DNA from: Mycolicibacterium goodii
GTDB lineage: Bacteria > Actinomycetota > Actinomycetes > Mycobacteriales > Mycobacteriaceae
DNA length: 64,000 nucleotides
Direction: 5' to 3'
Assembly (NCBI RefSeq): GCF_022370755.2
Contig: NZ_CP092364.2
Location: 2,108,001 to 2,172,000, forward strand
Within the stretch, counting starts at the first letter, position 1; each line of letters begins with the position of its first letter. Under the pieces are notes generated by a model, which made no database searches, was not told the DNA's origin, and saw only the letters and a program-made list of their open reading frames with translations. This document shows, one piece after another, positions 28,992 to 37,089 of the stretch. Made by a program: the position numbers and the translations under genes.

Positions 28992-29837
28992 ATGATGGCT
29001 ATGGGCCTCACACGTGCCGAGCTGTTGACCGCGGTCGAACGATCGCCGCAGGCCGCGGCCGCGCACGACCGGGCGGGCTGGGTGAACCTGTTCGCTGACG
29101 GCGGACAGGTCGAGGACCCCGTCGGTTCGCGGCCGCACCGGGGAGCCGCCGAGATCGCCCAGTTCTACGACACTTTCATCGGCCCGCGCGACATCACGTT
29201 CCACCGCGACGTCGACATCGTGGCAGGCAGCACGGTGATCCGTGACCTTGAGCTCGAGGTCGCCATGGGTCCGGCCGACGGCGCCCCGGTCACCATGCGG
29301 ATCCCGGCCTACCTGCGGTACGCGCTGCAACCCTCGCCGGAGCCCTCGTCGCGCGGACCACGGATCGCCGAGCTCCAGGCGTACTGGGAGTTGCCCGCGA
29401 TGGTCGTCCGGTTCCTGCGTCACGGAACACGCGCGATCCCAGCGGGTCTGCAACTGGCGGGCGCTCTGTTGCGAAACCAGGGCCCGGTCGGCGCAGTGGG
29501 CTTCGCAGCAGGTTTCCGTGGTGTGGGCGCGCGACCGCCCAGTCAGGGTCGGCGCCGGTTCATCGGGCTGCTCGACGATCTGTGCGCGGGTGACGAGGTC
29601 TCGGTGCGGCGCAGGCTCGGCCGCGGCGCCCGCGTGGTGTCGGGCGAGGACACACCGTTGGGAGCCTCGAAGTTGACGGCTCTGACCGCCGGGGCCTCCT
29701 GGCGCAAGGTCATCGTGTCGGGATCGGCTGCAGTCGCCGGCCTCGACACCGAATCCGGGCGCAGCGTGCTGATCGCCGAACTCACCCCTGTGGCGATCCG
29801 GCGCGTGCGGTACTTCACCGACGACATCGGGAGCTGA
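28992..29837 (+). CDS. SnoaL/NTF2-like protein
   Basis: 281 residues. The N-terminal half (about 5-130) has the NTF2-like pattern AAAHDRAGWVNLFADGGQVEDPVGSRPHRG, as in ketosteroid isomerase and SnoaL folds. The second half (TLGASKLTALTAG...AELTPVAIRRVRYFTDD) appears to be another alpha/beta unit, perhaps a second, diverged NTF2-like domain. ATGs at 28992, 28995 and 29001 are all possible; none has a clear ribosome-binding site. Catalytic role and substrate unknown. Confidence 0.75.
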   Translation: MMAMGLTRAELLTAVERSPQAAAAHDRAGWVNLFADGGQVEDPVGSRPHRGAAEIAQFYDTFIGPRDITFHRDVDIVAGSTVIRDLELEVAMGPADGAPVTMRIPAYLRYALQPSPEPSSRGPRIAELQAYWELPAMVVRFLRHGTRAIPAGLQLAGALLRNQGPVGAVGFAAGFRGVGARPPSQGRRRFIGLLDDLCAGDEVSVRRRLGRGARVVSGEDTPLGASKLTALTAGASWRKVIVSGSAAVAGLDTESGRSVLIAELTPVAIRRVRYFTDDIGS

Positions 29838-29909
29838 CAGGCGTCCGCACGGGTCCACCCGGCCTGCCGGTACCGGCGCGGCTCCGTGACGTGAGACCGT
29901 AGTCAGACC

Positions 29910-30473
29910 ATGGTTGACCACGACTACATCACCTACGAGGAATTCGGCCGACGGTTCTTCGAGGTCGCCGTCTCAGAGGACCGCGTCGGCGACGCGATCG
30001 GCGCGATCGCCGGCGACGAGTTCGAGATGGGCCCCATCGCGCAGGGGCCGGGCAAGATCGCGAAGGTCACCGCGCGGGTGAAGATCCAGAAGCCGCGGGT
30101 GAGCCGCGAGATCGGCGACACCATCACGTTCTCGATCCGGATCCCGTTGGAGATCGACATGGTCATCGACCTGCGGATCGACCGCCCGCAGTTCATGGTG
30201 TTCGGTGAGATCGCACTGCGCGCGCATGCGCTCGCGGCCAAACCGCTGTTGCTGATCCTCGACGTCAAGAAGCCGCGACCGTCCGACATCTCGATCCACG
30301 TCACATCGAAGTCGTTGCGCGCCGAGGTGCTGCGCATCCTGGCCGGCGTCGACGCCGAGATCAAACGCTTCATCGCCGCACACGTCGCGGGCGAGATCGA
30401 CAGCCCGGAATCGGAGAAAGCCAAGGTGATCGACGTGGCCAAGGAACTCGACTCGGCCTGGACCGGTATCTGA
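29910..30473 (+). CDS. Conserved mycobacterial hypothetical protein
   Basis: 187 residues, soluble and highly charged. It alternates beta-like stretches (ITFSIRIPLEIDMVIDLRIDRPQF) with a C-terminal helix (AEVLRILAGVDAEIKRFIAAHVAGEI), which suggests a lipid- or ligand-binding barrel-like fold, but this is only a guess from composition. No signal peptide. Same direction as its neighbours, 72 bases after the SnoaL-like gene and 33 bases before the secreted DUF732-like gene. Confidence 0.7.
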   Translation: MVDHDYITYEEFGRRFFEVAVSEDRVGDAIGAIAGDEFEMGPIAQGPGKIAKVTARVKIQKPRVSREIGDTITFSIRIPLEIDMVIDLRIDRPQFMVFGEIALRAHALAAKPLLLILDVKKPRPSDISIHVTSKSLRAEVLRILAGVDAEIKRFIAAHVAGEIDSPESEKAKVIDVAKELDSAWTGI

Positions 30474-30506
30474 GCCGGCTGCCACGCAGACCCGTACGAT
30501 CCAAGG

Positions 30507-30941
30507 ATGCGCAGAAACCTACGGGCCCTCGGTGTGGTCCCTGCCGTGATGGCCACCGTGATGGCCGGGGCTGCCATCGCCGTCGCTCCGGCCCATGCCG
30601 ACCCCGCGATCCCCGGCGTCCCCATCGACCCTGCGGTCCCCGGCGTGCCCACCGACCAGGCCTTCGTCGATGCGCTGGGCCAGGCCGGGGTGAACGCGGT
30701 CGACCCGGCCCAGGCGGCAGCGATGGGTGAGGCGGTGTGCCCGATGCTCGCCGAACAGGGGCAGAGCGCCGCGGACGTCGCGTCCACCGTCGCCGACACC
30801 GGCGGTATGCCGCTGGGGCCCGCCACGATGTTCACGGGCATCGCGGTCTCGATGTTCTGCCCTGCGATGGTGTCGAAGCTCAGTCAGGGCGTGCCGCCGG
30901 ATCTGCCGGCGAACCTGCCGTGGCCGATGTTCGGCTTCTAG
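30507..30941 (+). CDS. Secreted DUF732-like protein
   Basis: 144 residues with a signal peptide ending near AHA-DP (residue 31). The Pro-rich start of the mature protein (PGVPIDPAVPGVP) is followed by FVDALGQAGV...GEAVCPMLAEQGQS...MFCPAM, the two-Cys helical pattern of mycobacterial DUF732 proteins. Function unknown. The stop abuts the convergent SGNH hydrolase gene. Confidence 0.82.
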   Translation: MRRNLRALGVVPAVMATVMAGAAIAVAPAHADPAIPGVPIDPAVPGVPTDQAFVDALGQAGVNAVDPAQAAAMGEAVCPMLAEQGQSAADVASTVADTGGMPLGPATMFTGIAVSMFCPAMVSKLSQGVPPDLPANLPWPMFGF

Positions 30942-31709
30942 TCACCCGACTCGCGACAACACCGGGCGACGCGGCGTCCGGCCGTCACCGCTCGATCGGC
31001 CACGCAGGTGCCGCCAGGCCCACGGCAGCAGCATGTTGCGGGTCCACAGGACCTGCGAGTGTGCGCGGGACCTGAACGACCCTGGTTCCGCCGCGGCGCT
31101 CGGCAGCGCCCAATCATGGCTGCTGCCAGGAAGATCCAACGCTTCGGCCGCGGCCGCCGCGAACAACATGTGCCCGCGCGGGGACCCGTGGACACGGTCG
31201 GCGCTCCACGTCTCGATCTCGTTCATCGACGGAGCGTTGTAGAGATCCACCAGCCGGAAGCCGTGCCGACGCGTCGCCTCCCGGATCGCATCGTTGATCA
31301 ACAGGACCCGCCGGTTGAGCAGCCGACCGACCGGCAGGATCCGCACGATATCGGGAAACGTCGTGGTGACCACGGTGGCGTCGGTCTGTGCCAACGCGGC
31401 GTAGATCCGCTCCAGATCGAGGAGCGCACGGCCGAAGGAACGCCCTGGCCGCGTCACGTCGTTCATGCCGACGCAGATGGTCACGAGATCGGGGCGCATC
31501 TGCACAGCCCGCGGCAACTGCTCGTGGAGCACGTCGCGGATCCGTCGGCCGCGGATCGCCAGGTTCGCGTACGCCAGCCCCGGATGAAGCTCGTCGAGCC
31601 GGGCCGCGAGCCGGTCGGCGAATCCCCTCAACCCCACGGTGTCGTCGCCGTCCCACAAACCCTCGGTCTGGCTGTCTCCCATTGCGACGTAACGGGTGAA
31701 AGTCGGCAC
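30942..31709 (-). CDS. SGNH/GDSL-type hydrolase
   Basis: 255 residues. Block I is VAMGDSQTEG (catalytic Ser), block II contains NLAIRGRR, block III CVGMNDVTRPG, and block V is near DRVHGSPRGHMLFA with the catalytic Asp/His pair. This is a lipase or esterase of the SGNH superfamily, with no signal peptide, so an intracellular esterase. The start is taken as the GTG at 31709 (VPTFTRYVAMGDS); an upstream ATG at 31766 would add a Cys/Arg-rich leader running into the terminator hairpin. Substrate unknown. Confidence 0.88.
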   Translation of the reverse strand: MPTFTRYVAMGDSQTEGLWDGDDTVGLRGFADRLAARLDELHPGLAYANLAIRGRRIRDVLHEQLPRAVQMRPDLVTICVGMNDVTRPGRSFGRALLDLERIYAALAQTDATVVTTTFPDIVRILPVGRLLNRRVLLINDAIREATRRHGFRLVDLYNAPSMNEIETWSADRVHGSPRGHMLFAAAAAEALDLPGSSHDWALPSAAAEPGSFRSRAHSQVLWTRNMLLPWAWRHLRGRSSGDGRTPRRPVLSRVG

Positions 31710-31757
31710 GTTGCAGACTCTAGCGCCGAGGCGGTGCCCGCATCGTCGCGCACGACA

Positions 31758-31783
31758 GAGGGGCACCCGAATGGGTGCCCCTC
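31758..31783. terminator. Strong hairpin terminator
   Basis: Perfect 11-base stem GAGGGGCACCC / GGGTGCCCCTC with a GAAT loop. It lies 25 bases after the stop of the minus-strand secreted protein gene (31808) and upstream of the SGNH gene. In the plus direction it is followed by GTTACGTTTTC. Confidence 0.8.
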
Positions 31784-31807
31784 GTTACGTTTTCGGCCCG
31801 GCGCGAG

Positions 31808-32113
31808 TTACTTCACGTCGACGTAGACCGTCTTGTTGGTCACTGTGGTCTTCACGGTGTCACGGCCGCCGGGAACCGAGGAATCGGTCCTGGTGAAGGT
31901 CTGGCCCGGTCGCACCGAGACGACGGTGGCCTCGCTCAGCGGAGTGGTCCCCACCCGGTTCACCACCACGGTGTAGCCCTCCGACTGCAGTTCGTTGATC
32001 GTGTCCTGCGCGCTGACGGGTCCCGAAGGTGCGGCGGCAGCGGTACCGGCCAGCCCGATCACCGCGGCGGTGACGCCGCCGGCGAGCGCTACGGCAAACC
32101 CGAGCTTCTTCAT
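31808..32113 (-). CDS. Small secreted PASTA-like protein
   Basis: 101 residues. The signal peptide (MKKLGFAVALAGGVTAAVIG) is cut near AAA-AP. The mature part, DTINELQSEGYTVVVNRVG...SVRPGQTFTR, follows the helix-strand plan of a single PASTA-like unit. The ATG at 32113 follows GTAGGAGACAACGA, a clear ribosome-binding site. A strong hairpin ends the gene. A similar protein is encoded at 36587-36997. Function unknown; an envelope or peptidoglycan contact is possible. Confidence 0.78.
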   Translation of the reverse strand: MKKLGFAVALAGGVTAAVIGLAGTAAAAPSGPVSAQDTINELQSEGYTVVVNRVGTTPLSEATVVSVRPGQTFTRTDSSVPGGRDTVKTTVTNKTVYVDVK

Positions 32114-32413
32114 TCGTTGTCTCCTACTTTGTTCTTTTGTGGCTGCGCCGCTGGGCGTGCGGATTGGGCGGTGTCACGTTCACCGGCGCAACATCTCTTG
32201 TCCTCTTTTGTGTTACGCCCAGTTAAACTCCCAGCTCAGGGATTTCATTCCCGGTGCAGGTAAGGGTTGTGGCCGGATCGCACGTGTGCCCTCGAATGTC
32301 GAGCGGGTCACATCGGGCCGGCGGTGGACGGCATCGTGGTGACCCCCGCCATACCGTTGACAGCAAAGTGTGGTCGGTCACCGTCGCCTGCGCTGTGCCG
32401 TAACCTGAACGGA
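32114..32413. other. Divergent intergenic region
   Basis: 300 bases between the secreted PASTA-like gene (minus) and the NUDIX gene (plus). The part nearest 32113 is relatively AT-rich (TTGTTCTTTTGTGG; TCCTCTTTTGTGTTACGCCC) and should contain its promoter. I see no open frame with a ribosome-binding site and no conserved RNA structure. Confidence 0.45.
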
Positions 32414-32920
32414 ATGCCGAAGCTCAGCGCCGGGTTACTGCTCTATCGCGTCGTCGACGACGTCGTCGAAGTGCTGCTCGCCCATCCGGGTGGACCGTTC
32501 TGGGCCCGCCGCGACGACGGGGCATGGTCGGTGCCCAAGGGGGAGTACGCCGCCGAAGACGATCCGTGGGCCGCAGCGCAACGCGAGTTCACCGAAGAGC
32601 TGGGCGCACCTCCGCCGGACGGGCCGCGGCTGGCACTGGCCCCGGTACGCCAATCCGGTGGGAAGGTGGTCACCGCATTCGCCGTGCGGGGCGACTTCGA
32701 CGTCGCCACCGCACGCAGCAACACCTTCGAGATCGAGTGGCCGAAGGGGTCGGGCATGCTCAAGGAGTTTCCCGAAATCGACCGCGTGGCATGGTTTCCC
32801 GTGGCGGTCGCCCGACAGAAGCTGCTGGCCGGTCAGCGTCCGCTGCTCGACGAGTTGATGGCCGCACCGCACCTCGCGGGTCACCGGGAAGGCGGCGACG
32901 CGGCCGCTCGGTTGGGCTAG
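32414..32920 (+). CDS. NUDIX hydrolase
   Basis: 168 residues. The NUDIX box is GEYAAEDDPWAAAQREFTEELG, with REFTEELG intact and an Asp where the consensus has the first Glu. SAGLLLYRVVDDVVEVLLAHPGGPFW is typical of the AP4A/NTP pyrophosphatase branch. The enzyme should cleave a nucleoside diphosphate linked to another group; substrate not determined. The ATG at 32414 fits the domain start. Its 3' end is 7 bases from the convergent kinase gene. Confidence 0.9.
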   Translation: MPKLSAGLLLYRVVDDVVEVLLAHPGGPFWARRDDGAWSVPKGEYAAEDDPWAAAQREFTEELGAPPPDGPRLALAPVRQSGGKVVTAFAVRGDFDVATARSNTFEIEWPKGSGMLKEFPEIDRVAWFPVAVARQKLLAGQRPLLDELMAAPHLAGHREGGDAAARLG

Positions 32921-32927
32921 CAGCGCA

Positions 32928-34388
32928 TCACGGGAGGCCGTTGCTGCGTCGGATCGCCTCACGGCACTCGCGGCGCGTCATCCCGGTCTGCTGCATGCAG
33001 ACCCGTACGGGGGACTCCTCGGCGAACGGCAGCGGTTCGTCGGTCGCGGCGGCCGTGACCGTCGGGCTCGGAACGGTTCCCTGTGTGAGGGACCAGATCG
33101 ACGCTCCCGTGGTCTGCAGCGTCGAGCAGTAGGCCGTCGTGCCGTCGGAGGTCGTCGCGGTGGCGCCCACCGGTGTGCACGACGCACCGATCACCGCTGC
33201 CGGCGCTGCGGTGGTTGTCGTTGGGCGAGTTGGCGCTACACCCGTCGCATCGGAGGTGGCGGCCTCGGTCGCGGTATCGGTGACGGTGACCGTATCGGTC
33301 ACCTCCGGTGGCGGCGGTGGTGCCGGGGCGGTGGTGGTCACCGGGGCCGTGCGGGTGGTCGTCGCGGTCGATCCCGCCATCGGCCGCTCGTCATCGGCGC
33401 GTCGAATCTCGACGGCCGCAACGATGATCGCCGCCACCAGCAGTACTCCGAGGACAGCGGCGATCCGCGCGGCCGTCCTCGGGCGCTTGTTCGCGTGGGT
33501 GGCGACCGGTGCGATGCGGGTGGCGTCCGGATCCGCGGCGGCGGCCTCGGTCTCAAGACGATGGCGTAACGCCCGGGCGAAATCGGCGCAGCGGGCGAAG
33601 CGATCCTTGGGATCCTTCGCCAGCGCCTTGGTGAACACCGGATCGAGCGAGGCGAGATCGGGCCGGTGCGCGCCCACCGGGGGCGGGTTCGCGGACAGGT
33701 GCTGACTGATCACCACGGCGGGATTGGAATGCTCGAACGGCGTGCGCCCCGTGAGCAGTTGATAGGCGGACGCGGCGAGCGCGTACTGATCGGCCCGCCC
33801 GTCCAGCTGGTTTCCCAGCAACTGTTCAGGCGCCGCGTAAGACACCGTGCCCACCGTCACGTTGGTGGCGGTCAGGCCGCTGGCCTCGCTCGCGTAGCGC
33901 GCAATACCGAAGTCGGCCAGCATGATCCGCTGATCGTCGGTGCCTGGATGCGCGAGCAGGATGTTGGCCGGCTTGACGTCGCGGTGCAACAGGTCGCGCT
34001 GGTGGGCGTAGTCGAGTGCGTTGGCCACCGCCGTCACGATCTCGCACACCTGGTGCGGGGGCATGCCGCCACCGAACTGCGCTTTCAGCAGCTTGGCCGC
34101 GTCGGTGCCGTCGACGTAGTCCATCGTTATCCACAGTTGCCCGTCGTGTTCTCCGCGGTCGTGGATCTCGACGATGTGCGGATGCCACAGAGCGGCGGCG
34201 ATGTCGGCCTCACGGTTAAAGCGTTCGCGGTACTCGGAATCGGCGGAGATCGACGCGGGCAGCACCTTGAGCGCATCCTGCCGGGGCAACCGGGGGTGCG
34301 CGGCGAGGTACACCTCACCCATACCCCCGGACCCGAGCAGGCGGATGATGGTGTAGCCGGCGAATGTCGCACCAGCGGCCAACGGCAT
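32928..34388 (-). CDS. Membrane Ser/Thr protein kinase (PknF-like)
   Basis: 486 residues. The kinase domain has the Gly loop [10 protein letters not shown] (18-27), Lys41, HRDVKPAN (135-142) and DFG (159-161), followed by [11 protein letters not shown] in the activation region. A membrane helix lies at about 308-327, then a Thr/Pro-rich extracellular linker and a small Cys-containing ectodomain ([28 protein letters not shown]). The layout is that of mycobacterial PknF/PknH-type receptors, with no PASTA repeats. The ligand is unknown. The upstream ferredoxin reductase gene ends 23 bases before its start. Confidence 0.93.
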   Translation of the reverse strand: MPLAAGATFAGYTIIRLLGSGGMGEVYLAAHPRLPRQDALKVLPASISADSEYRERFNREADIAAALWHPHIVEIHDRGEHDGQLWITMDYVDGTDAAKLLKAQFGGGMPPHQVCEIVTAVANALDYAHQRDLLHRDVKPANILLAHPGTDDQRIMLADFGIARYASEASGLTATNVTVGTVSYAAPEQLLGNQLDGRADQYALAASAYQLLTGRTPFEHSNPAVVISQHLSANPPPVGAHRPDLASLDPVFTKALAKDPKDRFARCADFARALRHRLETEAAAADPDATRIAPVATHANKRPRTAARIAAVLGVLLVAAIIVAAVEIRRADDERPMAGSTATTTRTAPVTTTAPAPPPPPEVTDTVTVTDTATEAATSDATGVAPTRPTTTTAAPAAVIGASCTPVGATATTSDGTTAYCSTLQTTGASIWSLTQGTVPSPTVTAAATDEPLPFAEESPVRVCMQQTGMTRRECREAIRRSNGLP

Positions 34389-34411
34389 GGGCCGAATGGT
34401 ACCGCCGCAGA

Positions 34412-35536
34412 TCAGAGCTCGAGGGTCAGACGCTGACCGTCCCCGCCGCGTGACACGCACGTGAGCAGATACCCCGCGGCGCGTTCGGGTTCGGTGAGCA
34501 GCGTGTCGCGGTGCTGCACCTCGCCTTCCCCTGATGTCCCGCCTTCGACCCGTGTCACCCGGACCCGGCAGGTCCCGCAGAACCCCTGCTGACACGAGTA
34601 CGGTGCGGTCACCCCGGCCCGGTTGAGCGCCGCGAGCAGCGTCTCGTCGGCACCGACGGAGACGGTCGCACCCGTCGACGCGATCGACACCGAGAACTCG
34701 GTGCCGTCGACCACCGGCGGCGCCGCGAACCGCTCGAAGTGCAGTTCGACGTCGTCGCGGCCGACCAGGGCCGACCGGATCGTGGTGAGCATCGGCGCCG
34801 GTCCGCACGCGTAGACCGTGGTGCCGCCGGCGCACGGGCCGAGCAGATCCGATGCGCTGGGCAGACCCTTTTGATCGTCGGTCCTGATGTGGATCCGGTC
34901 GCCGTGCCGTTCGAGTTCCTCCAGGAACGGCAGGCTGTCACGGTGCCGTCCGGCGTAGACCATCGACCAGTCGACGCCGAGCCGCTCCGCGAGGTCGAGC
35001 ATCGGCAGGATCGGCGTGATCCCGATGCCGCCCGCGACGAACCGCAACCGCTGTGCGGGCGACCCGTAGCCGGGGACGGTGAGAGGGAACGCGTTTCGCG
35101 GACCGTGCGTGGTGAGCAGGGTACCGACCCGCACGGTGTCGTGGACCTCGATGGATCCGCCACCGCCGTCGGGGATGCGGCGCACCGCGATGCGATAGGT
35201 CTCGGCGTGCGGATCACCGCACAGCGAGTACTGCCGGATACGGCCGCTCGCCAGGTGCAGGTCGATGTGCGCGCCCGGGTACCAGCGCGGCAGTGCCTTG
35301 CCGTCGGCGGCCGCCAGAGTCAGCGCGATGACGTCCTGATCGTGCGCGACCACTTGGCGATCGACGACCCGCAACGCGATCGTGCGGTCGGTGGCCGGTG
35401 GCGGAACCGGCCTGCGGACGTAGCGCGTCACGCCCCACATGGTCTTGATGGCGACGTGCGCCATCGCCAGCATCGGGTCGTGCCGGAACCGCCCGTTGGT
35501 GCTCGGCGGCAGCTGCCGCAACCGCGACACGATCAC
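34412..35536 (-). CDS. Ferredoxin-NAD(P)H reductase with C-terminal 2Fe-2S domain
   Basis: 374 residues. An FAD domain (RQYSLCGD) and an NAD(P) domain ([18 protein letters not shown]) are followed by a plant-type ferredoxin domain with CQQGFCGTC and a distal Cys in LLTCVS, a complete 2Fe-2S ligand set. It transfers NAD(P)H electrons to an oxygenase or desaturase partner. The GTG start at 35536 overlaps the TGA of the PF10118 gene (GTGA), so the diiron-type protein is the likely partner. The organisation resembles DesA3/Rv3230c-like pairs, but the partner belongs to another family. Confidence 0.92.
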   Translation of the reverse strand: MIVSRLRQLPPSTNGRFRHDPMLAMAHVAIKTMWGVTRYVRRPVPPPATDRTIALRVVDRQVVAHDQDVIALTLAAADGKALPRWYPGAHIDLHLASGRIRQYSLCGDPHAETYRIAVRRIPDGGGGSIEVHDTVRVGTLLTTHGPRNAFPLTVPGYGSPAQRLRFVAGGIGITPILPMLDLAERLGVDWSMVYAGRHRDSLPFLEELERHGDRIHIRTDDQKGLPSASDLLGPCAGGTTVYACGPAPMLTTIRSALVGRDDVELHFERFAAPPVVDGTEFSVSIASTGATVSVGADETLLAALNRAGVTAPYSCQQGFCGTCRVRVTRVEGGTSGEGEVQHRDTLLTEPERAAGYLLTCVSRGGDGQRLTLEL

Positions 35537-36432
35537 AGGTGCGCGGCCCGGGCGGCGGGGGAGCTGGCCAGGTAGGCGACGGCCTGCGCGGTCGAGCCCA
35601 TCTCCTCTGGCGTGAACGACGGCCGGCAGTACGCGAGGGTGTTGGTGCCGAACAACGTCGAGAACTTCGGCAGCAGACCGAGTTTCGAGTCCCGCATGCG
35701 CAGCCGGTGCATCTTCCACCACCCGATGTCCAGCGTGGGATCCTTCCTGACGAGCGCCCACGTGCCGCGCTGGAAGAACATGTACACCGCGGTCGCCGCG
35801 ATGGTCATGGCCCGCACGCGGCTGAAGTAGCTGTCCTGGAAGTAGACCGCGACATCGTGCGCGACGCTGCGGTGTTCGACCTCCTCGGCACCGTGCCAAC
35901 GGAAGAGATCGGTCAGGGTCGCGTCGGCGCCGTAGTCGTCCCACGAGCAGTTCAGCACGAAATCGCCGAGCACCGCGGTGTAGTGCTCGATCGCCGCGAT
36001 CAGCCACAACCGGTCGCACAGATCGTTGAGCCGTCGACGCGGATCGTCCGACGGTGTGGGAGCCAGCATCTTGGTGAAGACGTGGTCGACGAGTTCCAGG
36101 ATCGGTTCGTAGTGCACGCCGTGCCCGGTGAGGAACTCCTCGAGGACCTTGTCGTGGGTTTCGGCGTGAGTGGCCTCCTGGCCGATGAAGCCCCGCATGT
36201 CGTCGGCGAGCTTCGGGTCCCGCACGTAGGGCAGCGCCTCGTTGAAGGTTGCGACGAACCAGTGCTCGGCCACCGGGAGTACGACGTTGAACAGGTTGAC
36301 CATGGTCGACGCGACGGGATGTCCCGGTATCCAGTGCAGCGGGATGCCGGTGAGGTCGAAATGCACCTTGCGGGCCTGGATCTGCACAGGTCCGGGATCG
36401 ATCTCGTGGTCGAACCGCAGTGGGCGCAACAT
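35533..36432 (-). CDS. PF10118-type metal-dependent hydrolase/diiron protein
   Basis: 299 residues. His/Glu motifs suited to a carboxylate-bridged diiron centre: E56-H57, QEATHAETH (E86, H89), E149-H150 and EEVEHRSVAH (E183-H192). The family is annotated as predicted metal-dependent hydrolases, but the ligand pattern and the coupled ferredoxin reductase suggest an oxygenase or hydroxylase. The ATG at 36432 starts MLRPLRFDHE; longer starts are not supported. Soluble, no signal. A convincing oxidation substrate is not evident. Confidence 0.85.
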   Translation of the reverse strand: MLRPLRFDHEIDPGPVQIQARKVHFDLTGIPLHWIPGHPVASTMVNLFNVVLPVAEHWFVATFNEALPYVRDPKLADDMRGFIGQEATHAETHDKVLEEFLTGHGVHYEPILELVDHVFTKMLAPTPSDDPRRRLNDLCDRLWLIAAIEHYTAVLGDFVLNCSWDDYGADATLTDLFRWHGAEEVEHRSVAHDVAVYFQDSYFSRVRAMTIAATAVYMFFQRGTWALVRKDPTLDIGWWKMHRLRMRDSKLGLLPKFSTLFGTNTLAYCRPSFTPEEMGSTAQAVAYLASSPAARAAHL

Positions 36433-36538
36433 GTCGGGCCTCCCTGGTGTGAGTGGTCTGCCGAGCAGTCTACAAAGTAGGTGGGAACGCCGGTACCGCA
36501 TGTTTCTCGCCCGGTGTGTCGCCCCCTCGAGCGGACGA

Positions 36539-36564
36539 GCCCGCGATCCGAGGGGATCGCGGGC
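36539..36564. terminator. Hairpin terminator
   Basis: Perfect 11-base stem GCCCGCGATCC / GGATCGCGGGC with a 4-base loop, 22 bases after the stop of the secreted gene 36587-36997 and ahead of the PF10118 gene. Confidence 0.78.
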
Positions 36565-36586
36565 CCGTGAGGTCGATCAGAGCGGC

Positions 36587-36997
36587 TCAGGCAGGCGGCG
36601 GCGTGCCTGCGCCCGGGGCGCCTGCGATCGGCACGACCGGCGTCGGGGTCACCGTGGTGACACCGTTGCTGCCCACGCGCGGCCCACCGGACACCGCGGT
36701 GTCCTGTGCCTGCTCCGCGGCCGCCTCCGTGCAGTCCAGCATCAGGATCATCTTGCCGCTGGAGTTCACCTTCTGAGAGTCCACGAGGCACTCGGCCTGC
36801 GGCAGGGCGCTTCCGCGCGATCCCCCGAAGGTGGCCTTGATGCCCTGACTCTTGAGGATCTGCAGTGCCTTCATGTACGGCTCGCCGACCACGTTGATCG
36901 AGGTCGAGGTCGGCTGCGAGGTGGCGATCCCCGCGCCCAGCAGGGCGACCGAACCCGCAGCGACCAGTCCGCCGCCGAGTACAACAAGCTTCTTCAC
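36587..36997 (-). CDS. Secreted PASTA-like protein with Pro-rich tail
   Basis: 136 residues beginning VKKLVVLGGGLVAAGSVALLG, a signal peptide ending near IATSQP. The middle part (PYMKALQILKSQGIKATFGG...AECLVDSQKV) has a PASTA-like helix-strand plan with two Cys (AECLV, MLDCTE) that may form a disulfide. The C-terminal tail is Pro/Gly/Thr-rich. GTG at 36997 chosen because GGAGAT precedes it. Bounded by a hairpin downstream and the CGAATGTGAAACC element upstream. Confidence 0.78.
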   Translation of the reverse strand: MKKLVVLGGGLVAAGSVALLGAGIATSQPTSTSINVVGEPYMKALQILKSQGIKATFGGSRGSALPQAECLVDSQKVNSSGKMILMLDCTEAAAEQAQDTAVSGGPRVGSNGVTTVTPTPVVPIAGAPGAGTPPPA

Positions 36998-37043
36998 GTG
37001 ATCTCCGTCAGTCGGTTGCGGTGCGAACATATCGCAGCTGTGA

Positions 37044-37056
37044 CGAATGTGAAACC
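37044..37056 (+). repeat. Third copy of the CGARTGTGAAACC motif
   Basis: Identical over 13 bases to 19338-19350, and alike further right (RCTG). It lies between the end of malQ and the start of the secreted PASTA-like gene, a promoter-like position, unlike the two copies at 19.3 kb. Confidence 0.5.
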
Positions 37057-37089
37057 GCTGTGCGAGCCCTCGGCGTTACAGGGCGGACG

